From: Heterocephalus glaber
Lineage: Eukaryota > Chordata > Mammalia > Rodentia > Bathyergidae
Assembly: GCF_000247695.1 (NCBI RefSeq)
Contig: NW_004624730.1
Coordinates: 32,236,333-32,300,332 of the forward strand
Direction of reading: 5' to 3'
DNA length: 64,000 nucleotides
The position numbers were made by a program, and so were the translations under genes. Positions within the stretch are counted from its first letter, which is position 1. The number at the start of each line of letters is the position of its first letter. Of the stretch, positions 38,668 through 49,868 are shown in pieces. The notes beneath the pieces are model-generated. The model saw only the letters and a program-made list of their open reading frames with translations. It searched no databases and was not told the DNA's origin.

Positions 38668-39604
38668 TCCAGCCCAGAGGTAGGGGCTTCTGAGCCGCTG
38701 TCCCACTGCTCCTGGTCCAGAAGAAGGGGCTTCTGGGCCACCATTCAGCCTGCTGCTCCTGGCCCAGAGGAAGGGGCTTCCTGACCACCATCCATCCCAC
38801 CACTCCCTGCCCAGAGGAAGGGGCTTCCAGGCCACCATCCCTCCCGCCGCTCCTGGCCCCTGTCCCACCTCTCCCAGCTCAGAGGAGGTAATCCATGCAG
38901 GTGCCAACAGCATCCCCACCCCTGTCAAAATGAGAAGGCACATAAACAAGTCTCAAAACCAGACTTCCAGATCGCCTACAGCAACCCCAAAGGGAAATGA
39001 GATGGAACACTCTGATACTCAACCACCTGGACCCACTGAACTGGCAACAAAAGGGGATCTGGAAAAAATGAAATCAGAAATAATTTCTCAGATAACAGGA
39101 GAAATTGTGCCCCTAGTGCAAGACATGATTAATAAATCTAGAGAGGAGCTGAGGAACATGATGGATTCCCAACATAGGAAACAAATGGAATCCATAAAAC
39201 AGATGCAAATAGATTTCCAGGAGATGAAAAACTCCATTGAAAGTCTACACAGCAGAATGAGCCAATGTGAGGACAGAATTTCAGATATAGAAGATAAGAT
39301 TCCAATTAATGACCAGGAAAAGAAAAATTACTTCAAAATTATAAGGGAACACGAGAAATTAATCCAGCAGCTGCTAGAAGATGCAAAGAAGAAAAACATA
39401 AGACTGATTGGAGTCAAAGAAGAAACAGGAGAGAGTGCAGATGACATAAAAAATCTCTTCACAGAAGTAATGGCAGAAAATTTCCCAAGCAGGGGAAAAG
39501 AACTTGACATACAGATAAGTGAGGCATATAGGACTCCAAATAGCCTTGATCAAAAAACAACTACACATAGGCATATAATTGTTAAGATTCCAGAAACTCA
39601 ACAG
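38668..39604 (+). mobile_element. Young L1 5' fragment: repeated leader plus truncated ORF1, flanked by target duplication
   Basis: Leader 38668-38929 contains about four 47-bp monomers (core GGGGCTTC...GCCACCAT). ORF1 opens at 38930 with the coiled coil (LEKMKSEIISQITGEIVPLV visible) and the RNA-recognition-type region (KKKNIRLIGVKEETGES visible). At 39604 the L1 stops in mid-ORF1. The open frame continues by chance to 39634 through target sequence. ORF1p normally trimerises and binds L1 RNA; this piece lacks the C-terminal domain, ORF2 and 3' UTR. AAGGTGTATTTCTT (38654-38667) and AAGGTATATTTCTT (39605-39618) flank it. Confidence 0.93.
38700..38840 (+). repeat. 47-bp tandem monomers in L1 leader
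   Basis: Three consecutive units starting with (G)TCCAGAAGAAGG or GCCCAGAGGAAGG, each 47 bp and each ending near CTCCTG/CTCCCT. A diverged unit precedes them, and the last unit runs into a unique spacer before the ORF1 start codon. Confidence 0.88.
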
Positions 39605-40445
39605 AAGGTATATTTCTTCAAAGGAGATATATGATTGGCCAATATGCACATGAAGAAGTGCTCAATATCTTTATTAACTAGAGAAATTAAATAAAAATAA
39701 CAATGAGGTTCCATTTCACACCCACTAGGATAAGATAAAGAGAGGGGCAATAAGAAGTGTTGCTGAAGATGCAGAGAAAACACTCATGAATTTCTTATGC
39801 AGTTGTAAAATGGTGCAGCAACTTTTGAAAACAGTTTAGCAATTCCTCAAAATGTTAAACATAGATTCACCCTTCATTCAAACAAATTAATTCTTTATGT
39901 TACTCAAGATAAATTAAAGCATATTTCAACAACTAAACTTGTCCCTGTTATTAGGATTAATCATAATATCCAATAAATTGAAAAAAGGTCAAATGTTCAT
40001 CTACAGATGAATGGATTTTAAAAGTGGCATATCTGTACAATGAAATATTACTTGACAATAAAAAGTAAAGAAGTACTAATATGTTCTGTTGCATAAATGA
40101 ACTTTGAAACATCATATTAAGTTAAAGAAGCTAGCCATTCAAAAATATATGCAGTATGGTATCATTTCATTTATATGTAACATAAATATTAGGCAAATGT
40201 ATGTATAGAGAAAATAGTAGGTAAGTAGATCAGACTCAGCTGTTTAGGTCTGGGAAGTGCAGGAGTGGAGAATAACTCCTAATAGGTACAAGATTTTTTG
40301 GGTGGTATTGAAAAGATCTTAAAATTAGTTTATGATGATTCTTATACCATTCTGTGAATAAGAAAATAACCATTGAATTTTATACTTTAAATGGGTAAAT
40401 TTTGTGGTGTATGAAATATATCTCAAGAAAGATGTTTTTTAAAAA

Positions 40446-41334
40446 ATATAATAAACAAACATACCTCTGAAAAGGATTTCAGAGATGATACTGAAAATAT
40501 GACAATGGCTGTTGCAATCACTGCTTACCAGAACAGAAGCTGGCCTGGAATTCCCAGTTGGCATGGCCATTAGGTCTTCAGTTATCAGGTCTTGAGGTGT
40601 TCTGGGAGCTATGAAGAATTAGTAGGCTTTCCAGGGGGTTAGGACAGAATGAACTTGTTGATGTTCGCATGTATATACACATAATCATCAGTCTGAACTC
40701 TTTGGAGACAGATGTGTTTCAGAATTCAGAACTTTTCAGATATTATAAAGACATTATGCCTTCTATATTAAAATAAAAATTTATAGAAAAAACAGAAGTC
40801 TAAGGAACATATTCAAACTTTATTATGAGAATACAATCAGCAAAATTTAGACTATGGAAGACTATCTGACAAATGCCTGGATGTCTTTAATAAATAAATT
40901 GCAAGGTTAAAAAAAATGGTTTGCCTGAATTTCTTTAATAAAAGCATTGTAAAGTACAAAAAAAATATTTTTAAAAAGATGAGACAAATTAACCAATCAC
41001 AGTTATGCAGACCCCCATACTCCTAGCCTTCCAGGGATCTCTCTACTTGAGCTATCTTCATATCTATCTGTTATCATCAACTTCTCTATTAGATTATTTC
41101 CATCAGCAATTAAAAATGCTCAAAGCTTTTCAATCTTTAAAAAGCACTCTGCACTGCTCCTCATCAGGATATCTTATCAGTTGCTAAGCAACTCTCTCTT
41201 AACAACTTCTCTTTCTTGTGAATGTCTCTTTCTCCATCTCTACTGCTCTTATTGCTCTTCCCTTAGTTTGGATTGTCATGGTTTTCATCTGAATATTTAG
41301 CTTCTGTACAGAATTCCTGTCTTTAATTTTGCTC
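40446..41334. other. Unassigned AT-rich stretch
   Basis: Nothing recognisable. Confidence 0.4.
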
Positions 41335-41645
41335 TCGGTATGGAAAGAATTGTGTCCCTACATAATTTATAAGTTGAAGTTCTAACTACTCAAGAGATCA
41401 TACTTTAGTAGGTTCATGGGGAGTCTTGGGATTAATACCCTTATACGAAAGACGAGTGTCAAGGTTCACTTTCTTTTTTTGTCATGTGGAGACACAGTGA
41501 GAAGTCTGCGATCTGCAAGGAAGAGTTCAGCATATTCATCAGCTGACATCAAACTTTGACCTTTCTAGCCTCCGGAACAGTCCTTCCCTCCACTGAAGAC
41601 CTCAGTGAATTCTCCCTCTGACTTTTGCAATAAATAAAATAAATA
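41335..41645 (+). mobile_element. MaLR (MST/MLT-like) LTR
   Basis: 'atggaaagaattgtgtccct', 'ataagttgaagttctaacta', 'catgtggagacacagtgaga', 'tctagcctccggaacagtcc' follow the usual MaLR order. Diverged, and the 3' end appears lost in an (AATAA)n run. Confidence 0.7.
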
Positions 41646-41699
41646 AAATTAAAAAGAATAGATCTTTTTGCCTAGCACACTTCTACTGTAGCCTAGATG

Positions 41700-41890
41700 A
41701 GCCCTCCAATGACTGGTACCCTGGCCACAAATCTCTCTAACACTTTGTGTTTAGTTCCATCCCCTGATCTTTACAGCTATTGCTCTTCCAAGCCTTTCAA
41801 CTTCAACTGATTCTTCAGCTCACAGTTTAGATATTACCCCCTCAACAAGACTTCCCTGTTGTTCCTTCACACAAGACTGCTCTCCCATGG
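41700..41890 (+). mobile_element. Possible L2 LINE 3' fragment
   Basis: 'cagctcacagtttagatatt' followed by 'acaagacttccctgttgttc' resembles the common L2 end. Short and old. Confidence 0.45.
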
Positions 41891-42739
41891 TGCCCACGTT
41901 TACTAAAATTGTTTATTAAAATAAGGTAGGGAAAACTAGAACAGTTCAATGTTTACCTCATGAATTAAATGCTTTGTCATTAGTAAAGCAAGAAAGCAAA
42001 TAAACAAAAGTATCTATTTCTCCCTCAATAAAAACAACTCTTCAAAAAGGCAATTATTATTTAAACAATCTGTCCTTTAAATGATAGACAATTATTTTGT
42101 CTGGAGCATAATTGACCTATTTCAATCCCAAGAAAATACAAATCAATTTGTATTGAGAGTTGGTACAGAATAAACACAACAGTGAGTACTATACTTTTAA
42201 AACGGTGGGTTTTCAAAGAGACCTATCGAATCCTACCAATCTTCTCTTTTATTTCTTGCTAATAGAACACAAGTACCAGGAAAAAAAAAATTATTGGGTT
42301 CACACTCAGCACTCTAGTCTTAGGAGTCAATTTTGATAAGTCTAAGCCAACCATGATCCTTTCTTTTTCCTTGGTGGTGAGTGCTTTGCGTGTGGATATG
42401 TGACACAGCCCTAACCAATGACATGTAAAAGGAATCTGCTGAGAACAATGTAGAACTTTCTAGCTCTTGGCAGGAGGTCAAATTTTACAAGACACAAAAG
42501 ATTTATCCCAGTCTTCTCCTTTCCTCTCATAGTGAAGAACCTCAGTCTTATTATACAAAATACATTTTTGTTCAGTCCTATAAACACATTAAGCAATTTC
42601 AGAATTGCTAACTTGTACCACTATGAAAAACACATGTAGTAATTAAAATTCAGTATTGTTTATAATTCTTTTTATTTTTAGCTCAAATTATGCAGTCAAA
42701 TCCCTGTTTCCAAACATTTTTATTTGGTTTGTTCTTGGC
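41891..42739. other. Unassigned stretch
   Basis: Contains a possible old repeat around 42300-42560 ('gtgacacagccctaaccaat') that I cannot name. No gene. Confidence 0.35.
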
Positions 42740-44470
42740 CCCTCCCTTCAGTGTGTTAATGTTATTCATTTGAAATAGAGTTAGATTTGTTTCTTCTCCG
42801 TGTTTACATTTGGGTTTTTCCACTTATATTTTTATTAACTCATTTTAAAAATCTATGAAGTATGCCATGACTGTGAAAGCAAAACTATGCACAAAGTTAT
42901 TCTCAAAGTGTCACTGTCTCACCCCTCCTATCCCATTCATTCCTCTGGACCTTTAAACTTTCTCATTCATTTTCTGTAGGAAAATAATCTCATTAGTTTC
43001 TTGATTATGCTTCCTATGTTTCTTTTCTTTTTTGTTTGCTTTTTTTTTCTCTGAACAAGCAGAGGTACACATATTCTGTTCACAGCCATTCTTACACAAA
43101 AGTAGAAACTATAGATACTCTTGTACTTTGTATAGTTTCACCTAATATTTCTGGAAGTCATTTTATGTCAGTTCACTATTTTATAGCTCTAAAGTATATT
43201 ATTGTATAGATATACTATTGTTTACTCAACTAATCTCATATGGCAGTCAGTGCTTTAATATTATATGATTACATATAATGCTGCAATGGATAATTTTATG
43301 CATATATATGACTTCATGCATATATATATGATTTCATGCACATATATGCATATATATGTATTTTAATTGCTAGAGGGTAAGTTGTTGTTGAAGGGTATAA
43401 ATTGGGGTAAATTCTCAGAAGTTTCACTTCTGGTTCAAAATATAAGTGCTTGTATAGTTTCATTAGTTGTCAAATTCCTTCCAAAAAGTTATACCTGTTT
43501 GATTTCTGCCAGCAGTGAATTAAAGTGCCTACAGCTTCACAAACAGAATGCATTACCTTTCTTTTCCATTTTAGTCAACAAGATAAATTAAAAATTGTGA
43601 GTAAAAAATTGTGGCTTTATTTTGTATTTTTTAAAAGTATGAGTGAAGTTGACTATGTTTGAATATTTTAAAAACCATTATGATTATTATATTTGTATGA
43701 CATTTCTATTTGTTTCTGCCAGTTTTTTCTTTTTTCTTTTTATAAAAGTATACATATACAAAAAATACATCTTGCAAATTTACCTGTTTAAAGTATACCA
43801 AATTTTCATCTTATACACAACTTCAAATCCTTTTATATAAGTGAGAGCTATATAAACTTTGTCTTCATCCACCAGAGTTTTAAAATCTCAACTTTACAGA
43901 GCAAAATTGAGATATAAGAAAACACATACACTAGAATATGTATATATCCATACAACAAGGACCACCTGAAATTTTCACCACAAAAATCTTTTCTGATTTC
44001 CTTTGTAAATTCCATGTGTTATTTGAAGATTAATATGTATTTATATTGATTTCTAGTTTAACTTTGTTATGAGCAAGAGCATACTCTGTATGACATCAAT
44101 CCTTCTAACTCTGCTGTAAAGTTTTTGTTACCATTCAGTGTATGTACCATGCACAAATGTTCCATGTACCCCTAAAATGAATGTATTTTTGTCTGTTCAA
44201 GTGGACTATTTTGCATCAAGTTAAGTTGTTATGTAATACAATTACATCAGTTATGTCAAGTTATGTAATACAACTCTTCAGGTTATTGATTTTCTATTTG
44301 CATATCTAGTAGTTTTGTTGATTTTCCATCCTGTCGTGTAAAATGTTTTATTTCCATTTGCAATTCTACTCCTTTACTCCACATAAATTAGTGCTTGTTT
44401 ACTTTTCCTCATCTGAGTAAAATATAATGCAAAACATGTTTTATATTTATACAGAATTATGAGCTGATCA
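42740..44470 (-). mobile_element. Old, decayed L1 pieces
   Basis: Minus-strand L1 is clearest at 44030-44380, where the plus strand reads 'tgatttctagtttaactttg', 'gagcaagagcatactctgta', 'aatgttccatgtacccctaa', the reverse complement of an ORF2 segment. 42.9-43.6 kb is less certain. No frames survive. Confidence 0.6.
43300..43358. repeat. AT-rich short tandem repeat (GCATATATATG units)
   Basis: Three roughly 20-bp units (GCATATATATGACTTCAT and variants) followed by CATATATGCATATATATG, with local self-complementarity. Confidence 0.85.
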
Positions 44471-44517
44471 TCTTTTGAAGGTTACCTTTAACAAAACACA
44501 ACCACCTTCATTCATTA

Positions 44518-44645
44518 TGTATTGTTTACATCCGCTCTCAAGCTACAATAGCAGAATTGAGTAGTTTCAAGAGAGAATTTAGGTCTGCAAAGCATAAAGT
44601 AATACTACCTAAGTGCTCCACAGAAAAAGTTAACAAGTGCTGTCA
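44518..44645 (+). mobile_element. Old hAT-type DNA transposon relic
   Basis: 'gtattgtttacatccgctct', 'gctacaatagcagaattgag', 'ctgcaaagcataaagtaata' then 'ccacagaaaaagttaacaag' matches in order a widespread non-autonomous mammalian hAT relic. Non-coding. Confidence 0.6.
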
Positions 44646-45834
44646 TACATGGTACAACTTCAGGTGTTCTGATGAGCAGTCTACATTTTAACTGCTGTCT
44701 GATGTTTTAGCTGCTGAAGTTATGCAATCAAGGTTTTCATCCACACTGATGACAAGGAAAGAAACTTGACGTTTAAATGATAATTAAAACGATACTGTTT
44801 ATGTCTGTGTGTAGAAAATAACAATTAAAAATTCATATCTTTCAATTAAACTGTAAACTTCTTAATTGGATTTTTAAATTGCAAACTGATTTCTACTGAA
44901 ATGACTAGTGTCAGTTCATTTGTCTGTGCTTGCTTTTCACAATGAATGAAGAGAAAAAATTGAATCAGAGGATACCAAAAGTCATTGCTCATATTAATAC
45001 CATGTTTTAATGTAGTATTCAATGAAGAAAGATCATTAGAGATGACTTGAGAGCTTGTTAAAATTTTTAGCCTCTTTATAATAAAAGTTGATCTTTTCAG
45101 GTGTGTATTTTCATATCCATTTTCAAGGTTATAAGTGCATAGTTTTAAAAACCTCTTGGTTTCCTGGTGAATAACATGATTATCATCACTAGAGGGAGCT
45201 GGTTTTACATAAAATTATTACAGTAGGATTCAAAAGGGACAAGATTGTATCCCATGTTCAAAAAAGCCACAAAACAAAACAAACTCCTCTTCTAAAAAAA
45301 AAAGTCTCAAAGTATTCATTTTCCATTAATAAATTATATATATGAAGTGATTAAAAAGAAAAATAATGGAAATTTTCTTCAAAATACCATGACCTCTATT
45401 TTCCCAAGATGAGCTTTGATATCAAATTTGATAATAGAATAAACATTTTGAGATATTATTTAACTTTTACATAGTAGTACTAAATTGAGGTTTGTAGCCT
45501 TTTAATTACTCTTTAAAATAATCTTACTTCATTAAAATAGAGGCCTGTTCAGTTGTTCAGTTATAATTGTTCAGTTTAAATAATACTATGCAGAATAAGA
45601 TTTTGATTAAATTCCCTGTTTAATACAGATATGATTGACAATATTCACCTAATTTTCAGTGAAGGTAAAAATGAAGGTAGAAACATTTAAGTTAAGGCAC
45701 CCATCATTTGACAAAACTGGAAGAAACAGGACCAAGTCTTCTATTTCTTACAAAGAAATTGTAAACTTGACTATAATTTACATACTTTAAACAACTTTGC
45801 ACTATATGCAGAACCTAGGAGTCTCCCATGACCT
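44646..45834. other. Unassigned AT-rich stretch
   Basis: Nothing recognisable. Confidence 0.4.
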
Positions 45835-46010
45835 GTAGGCAAACATCCATTGATTTTGTAAAGTTTTACTGAAATGTAGCCATCCAATCATTTATTTAAG
45901 TATTATCTGTGTCTGGTCTCACACTATTGGAGAATTCAGTATTCATATTAAAGACCTTATATTCTACAATGCTTAAAATATTTACTATCTTCTTTTTTAA
46001 AAGAAAGACT
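45835..46010 (+). mobile_element. Second old hAT-type relic
   Basis: 'ttgtaaagttttactgaaat', 'gtattatctgtgtctggtct', 'cttaaaatatttactatctt' follow the same order as the relic at 44.5 kb, and this copy extends further 5'. Confidence 0.55.
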
Positions 46011-46153
46011 TTCAGATTCCTACTTTAAAGCATTACATAACAAATATGTGCTGAGTGAATAAATGAATTAATGAATTAATTAACAAATTGATTTGCTCTC
46101 AGGAGTAACTGGCAGAGAACACTGATCAGAGAATTGGAGACATACTTTGCTAT

Positions 46154-46562
46154 GGTTTGTATGTGTCCTCCAAAAGTCCATGAGCTGGAACATTAATTCC
46201 TCAAAGTGGCAATGTTAGGAGGTGAGGTGTGGTGGAAGATGTTTAGGTCAGAAGGGCAGAGCCTTAATGAATGGATTAATCCCTTTGTTACCTGAATAGG
46301 TTAGCTAATGCAGGAATTTGACCCCCTTTCTCTCTTCTGCAGGTGCACGCTTCCCCCCCCCCCCCCCCCCCCGCCCCGCTTTCCCACTATGATGATAAAA
46401 GAGCATCAGAGCATCAGGCCCTCACAGAAGCTAAGTAGATGATAGTGCCATGCTCAAAGACTTCCCAGCCTCCAATACTGTGAGCCAAAATAAACTTCTT
46501 TTCTTTATGAAATACCACCCCCAAATATTCTGTTTTAGCTATGGTAAACTAACTAAAACATA
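46154..46562 (+). mobile_element. MaLR (MST-like) LTR with C20 tract
   Basis: Starts TGCTATGGTTTGTATGTGTC and ends near CTAACTAAAACA (TG...CA). It has the internal 'taggaggtgaggtgtggtgg' and the polyadenylation-like AAAATAAAC near 46487. A C20 run at 46353-46372 interrupts it. Confidence 0.85.
46353..46379. repeat. C20 homopolymer followed by GCCCCGC
   Basis: Twenty consecutive C, then GCCCCGC. Homopolymers of this length are often mis-sized by sequencing. Confidence 0.9.
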
Positions 46563-48391
46563 CATTGAGTCAAGCAAATTTACTCTTATATAAATCTTGT
46601 TTCTACCATTTTGGTATACATGAAAAATAGTATTAAATAAATATCATAATTATGTCATCAGCTTAGTCAGTATTACGTGATCTTTCCTTTAAAAACCAAA
46701 GTACTTCTATATATCATTTCATTGTCCATCATACAATAGTTTTGGCTAACTGGGAGGTATGATAGAACTTATTAAATTCAGTATCACCTTTAAAAATTTC
46801 AGTTGGAACAAAGCCTATTAAGTTCTTCTATTTGAGCTCATTCAACTCTTTATACTTTCTCTGATGTCTAAATATCAATGTTTAATAACACTTTATGAAT
46901 TTCCTTTCAACTTGAGCAAATTCCTATTTAGAAATAAGATTAAATTGGTGGAAGATGTATGACCAGGTGAATGGAGTTTTCATAGATAAAATTGTCTTAG
47001 ATAATAAAAAACTAAGTTTAAAAAAACCTAAGTTTTATTGATTCATTGACTAGTGTACAGAGAGGTATTCTCCTTGCTGAATTCAATAATTTACATCAAG
47101 TTGTAAAAATTCAGATTTAACTTTCATTGATAGTATTTTCAGGCTACTAAACAAAGAGATTATTGGCATGTATTGTACCTGTCCTAACTTTTCACCATAA
47201 AACAATCTTGAGTCAATATTTTTGATTCATGAATCAGAAAGAAAATTTAAAATATTCTTGTGTAAGTTACATTGTTGCCTATTAATTGTTTATTAATTTT
47301 AATTGGAGCCATAAAATATGAAATGGAATAAAAGACAAAATAGGGAAAAAAGAAAGGATTTCTTTGAAAAGAAAATTGCTTCATTTTCAAAGGAAGAAAC
47401 AACTGGAAACCAAAACAAAGCTGACAAGGCCTTTTCTTTCTTGCCCATTCTGATCCTAGTAATCAGTGGTAAACATTATGGGTTTGTTGTTGTGTCTGCT
47501 GGGAAGAATATGGACAGCTATTGCAAACCATGGTAAATTGTTCAGAAAGTTTTCTCTATTGAACTTCTTGATTTGAATCACAATGGGATTTGAAGCAACT
47601 TAATAAACCTTTGTCAAGATTTTTAAATGGAAGGAAAATATGGTGAATAGACAATTGGTAGAAATGTTTTCCCCAATATGGTCCAGAATATCCATCCTTT
47701 AACTCTCCCAATGTGCACCAGTGAAGAAGGAAAATAGAGATAATTAAGGTCAAAAGTGAAACAGCAAAAGTGAACAAGATGTGATTCTTGGCACAAGTGA
47801 AAGCTAAATGCCACCAACCCCTCCAGACTACTTTTCAAATATTTTGGATTCCAAAAAGATCAAAGACTTTGGCCAAACTCTTCCCCCTGACTCTATTTTT
47901 AGCCTTGAATATATACTTATAAAATTGAAGCAGGACTTTGGAATAAGTTAACCAATCTGAAGTGGAATGGAACTTATCCTCAAATTATATGTAGGCCTTA
48001 CAGCCCACAGAACTGGTAGTTGGGTATTGGATCCCTGTGTTTCTCTGACTCTTATTTCTCATTGGAAGAAACTAAGATTAAGGAGACTCAACCAAATTGA
48101 AGTCAGAATTTTTTATAATCTGATGTACTTGAATGGACTTTTAAGGATCTCTGAAGTCAAAGAAATGGTATTTCAATTTTTTACATTCTGTATATCTGTG
48201 TATTAGACTGGTATATAATGTTTATGATTTTACCAGGTTCTCAAAGGGGTTCAATTAAGGGATTGAAATTGTAAAGCTGTCAATTCTTCCACTTTCTCTT
48301 CACAACAATTCTGTGGACTAAGTATCACTACTGATAGTTAATAGAGATTCTAGAAAAAGACTGCTAGGCTTCTAATCCTGTTTTTTTTGTT
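46563..48391. other. Unassigned AT-rich stretch
   Basis: No supported gene. The 72-79 codon frames at 47318-47536 and 47967-48206 show no recognisable domain. 48288-48350 faintly resembles MIR. Confidence 0.4.
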
Positions 48392-49536
48392 ATTTTCTAG
48401 TTTTTACTAGTACATGTTTGTAGTACTATATTTAATGATCACTTTATGGAGATTTGATACATGTACATAACACATTTTAATACTTTTTTCATCCTCTTTT
48501 GCTCCCATTCCTCCCACCTCCCTCCATCTCTTGGTCCCCATCCCATTAGCAAAAGATCTAGCTCTCTACTTCCTATTATCTGTTTTATTTTGCTTTTTAC
48601 TTATATTTTGGGTCTTGTATAAAAAAGTGAGATACTTAAGCTTGTGTTTCTGTTTTATTTCACTTAATATTATGGTCTCAAGGTGCATCTATTTTTCTAC
48701 AGATGTCTCAAGTTTATTCTTCTTTATGGTCAAGTAGTACTCCACTGTGTATAAATACCACACATTCTTCATCCTTTCCTCTGTTGATGGACATATAGAC
48801 CACATCTAAGATTTAGCTATTATGAAGTGTGCTGCTATAAACATGGCTATGCATATATTGCTGTACTGTGATGTCTTTAACTCTTTAGGGAAGATACCTA
48901 GGGATTGATACCTATATGAGTTGAGTGGAGTTTCTTGTTTTAGGTCTTTGAGAAATCTCCATACTGATTTCCATAGTGAATGTACTAGTTTACATTCCTA
49001 GCAACAATATAGAAGGGTTCCTTTCTCCCCTATACCTTCACCAATAGTTGTTATTATTGACTACTTCCCTCCTCCTCCTCCTCCTTCTTCTTCTTTACAA
49101 TTTTAGGTGCTTTATTATCTAAAGTCAACAGGGAAGATACAAAAGCTATTTTAATTACCAATCAAGTATGCTAGGGCTCTGCAAAGTTTGGATCCTTTTT
49201 GCTAAGCTGCCAGATGACTGAAGCAGTCAATTAGTTGGCTGTGTTTTATGTCCTGGCTTAACATTTTTGTGGCTGCTGAATAATGTAGATCCTTTTCAAT
49301 GGAGCGACCTTCTCCAGAGCAGGTGTGGGTTTTTGATGTGCCATGTACACTGTTGCTGGAAATTTATGGTTGAACTTGTTCTGTGTGTCATTCAGGGCAT
49401 CCAGTGTCTGTATTTTCGCAACATTTGTAATGGCACTTGTTTTCTTTAATCCTATTTTCTTAGCTTGTTTCTCCAAGATGCCGATTTCTTGTTTTTTGGA
49501 AATTTGCATTCCTCCAGCTTTTATTTTTAAAGTTCT

Positions 49537-49574
<38 letters not shown>

Positions 49575-49576
<2 letters not shown>

Positions 49577-49619
49577 GGGTGGGAGATTGAACTTGGGTCC
49601 TTGCACTTGTGAGACAGGC
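49575..49619 (-). mobile_element. Partial ID SINE abutting gap
   Basis: After a long T tract (49541-49573), 'gattgaacttgggtccttgc' and 'acttgtgagacaggc' give the B-box side of an ID in minus orientation. The gap cuts it. Confidence 0.85.
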
Positions 49620-49719
49620 NNNNNNNNNNNNNNNNNNNNNNNNNNNNNNNNNNNNNNNNNNNNNNNNNNNNNNNNNNNNNNNNNNNNNNNNNNNNNNNNN
49701 NNNNNNNNNNNNNNNNNNN
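49620..49719. other. Assembly gap (100 N)
   Basis: Exactly 100 N. Sequence just right of the gap repeats sequence about 240 bp to the left (see findings), so true missing sequence may be zero or negative. Confidence 1.
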
Positions 49720-49777
49720 CGATTTCTTGTTTTTTGGAAATTTGCATTCCTCCCCTTTTTATTTTTAAATTGCTAAA

Positions 49778-49810
<33 letters not shown>

Positions 49811-49868
49811 TTTTGGTTTGGTTATTGAACTTGGGTCCTTGCACTTGTGAGACAGGCAGTGGAACCAC
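49720..49868 (-). repeat. Second copy of DAPL1 5' edge, T-tract and partial ID
   Basis: CGATTTCTTGTTTTTTGGAA onward repeats 49483-49619: DAPL1 5' edge, linker ending CTAAAC, long T tract, ID B-box half. This copy continues further into the ID ('gacaggcagtggaaccact') and reaches the target duplication. Only small differences separate the copies. Confidence 0.9.

Larger units (their letters stand above)
36960..40445 (+). mobile_element. Old L1, internally deleted and carrying two nested insertions
   Basis: At 36.98-37.34 kb there is an L1 ORF1-like coiled-coil relic (ELKSTISKMKYLLKGLKSSF visible). At about 37360-37445 it jumps to ORF2-like sequence, an internal deletion. ORF2 C-terminal sequence resumes at about 37845-38653 and 39619-40000. 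The 3' UTR ends near 40440 ('tactttaaatgggtaaattt', 'gaaatatatctcaagaaaga'). It is interrupted by an LTR-like insert (37455-37840) and a young L1 5' fragment (38668-39604). Inactive. Confidence 0.8.
49067..49868 (-). pseudogene. DAPL1P: 5'-truncated DAPL1 retrocopy fused to a partial ID SINE
   Basis: DAPL1 (death-associated protein-like 1) is a small protein related to DAP1. On the minus strand 49509-49258 reads [20 protein letters not shown] to [18 protein letters not shown] and ends QQPQKC-stop, matching the DAPL1 C-terminal three quarters with substitutions. A 3' UTR follows with AATAAA at 49116-49111 and an A-rich tail now evolved to (GAA/GGA)n at 49067-49096. The N-terminus is lost, and coding begins near the KAGG codons at about 49523. 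Upstream on the same strand are an A-tract and a 5'-truncated ID SINE. TATTATTGACTACTT (49052-49066) and TATTATTGACTTCTT (49869-49883) flank the whole block, so ID and DAPL1 probably entered L1 together. The part across the gap is duplicated. Confidence 0.9.

Noticed and set aside
49258..49509. Functional small DAPL1-like gene
   Set aside because: It lacks the N-terminus and introns, has an A-tail and target duplication, and lies inside an L1.
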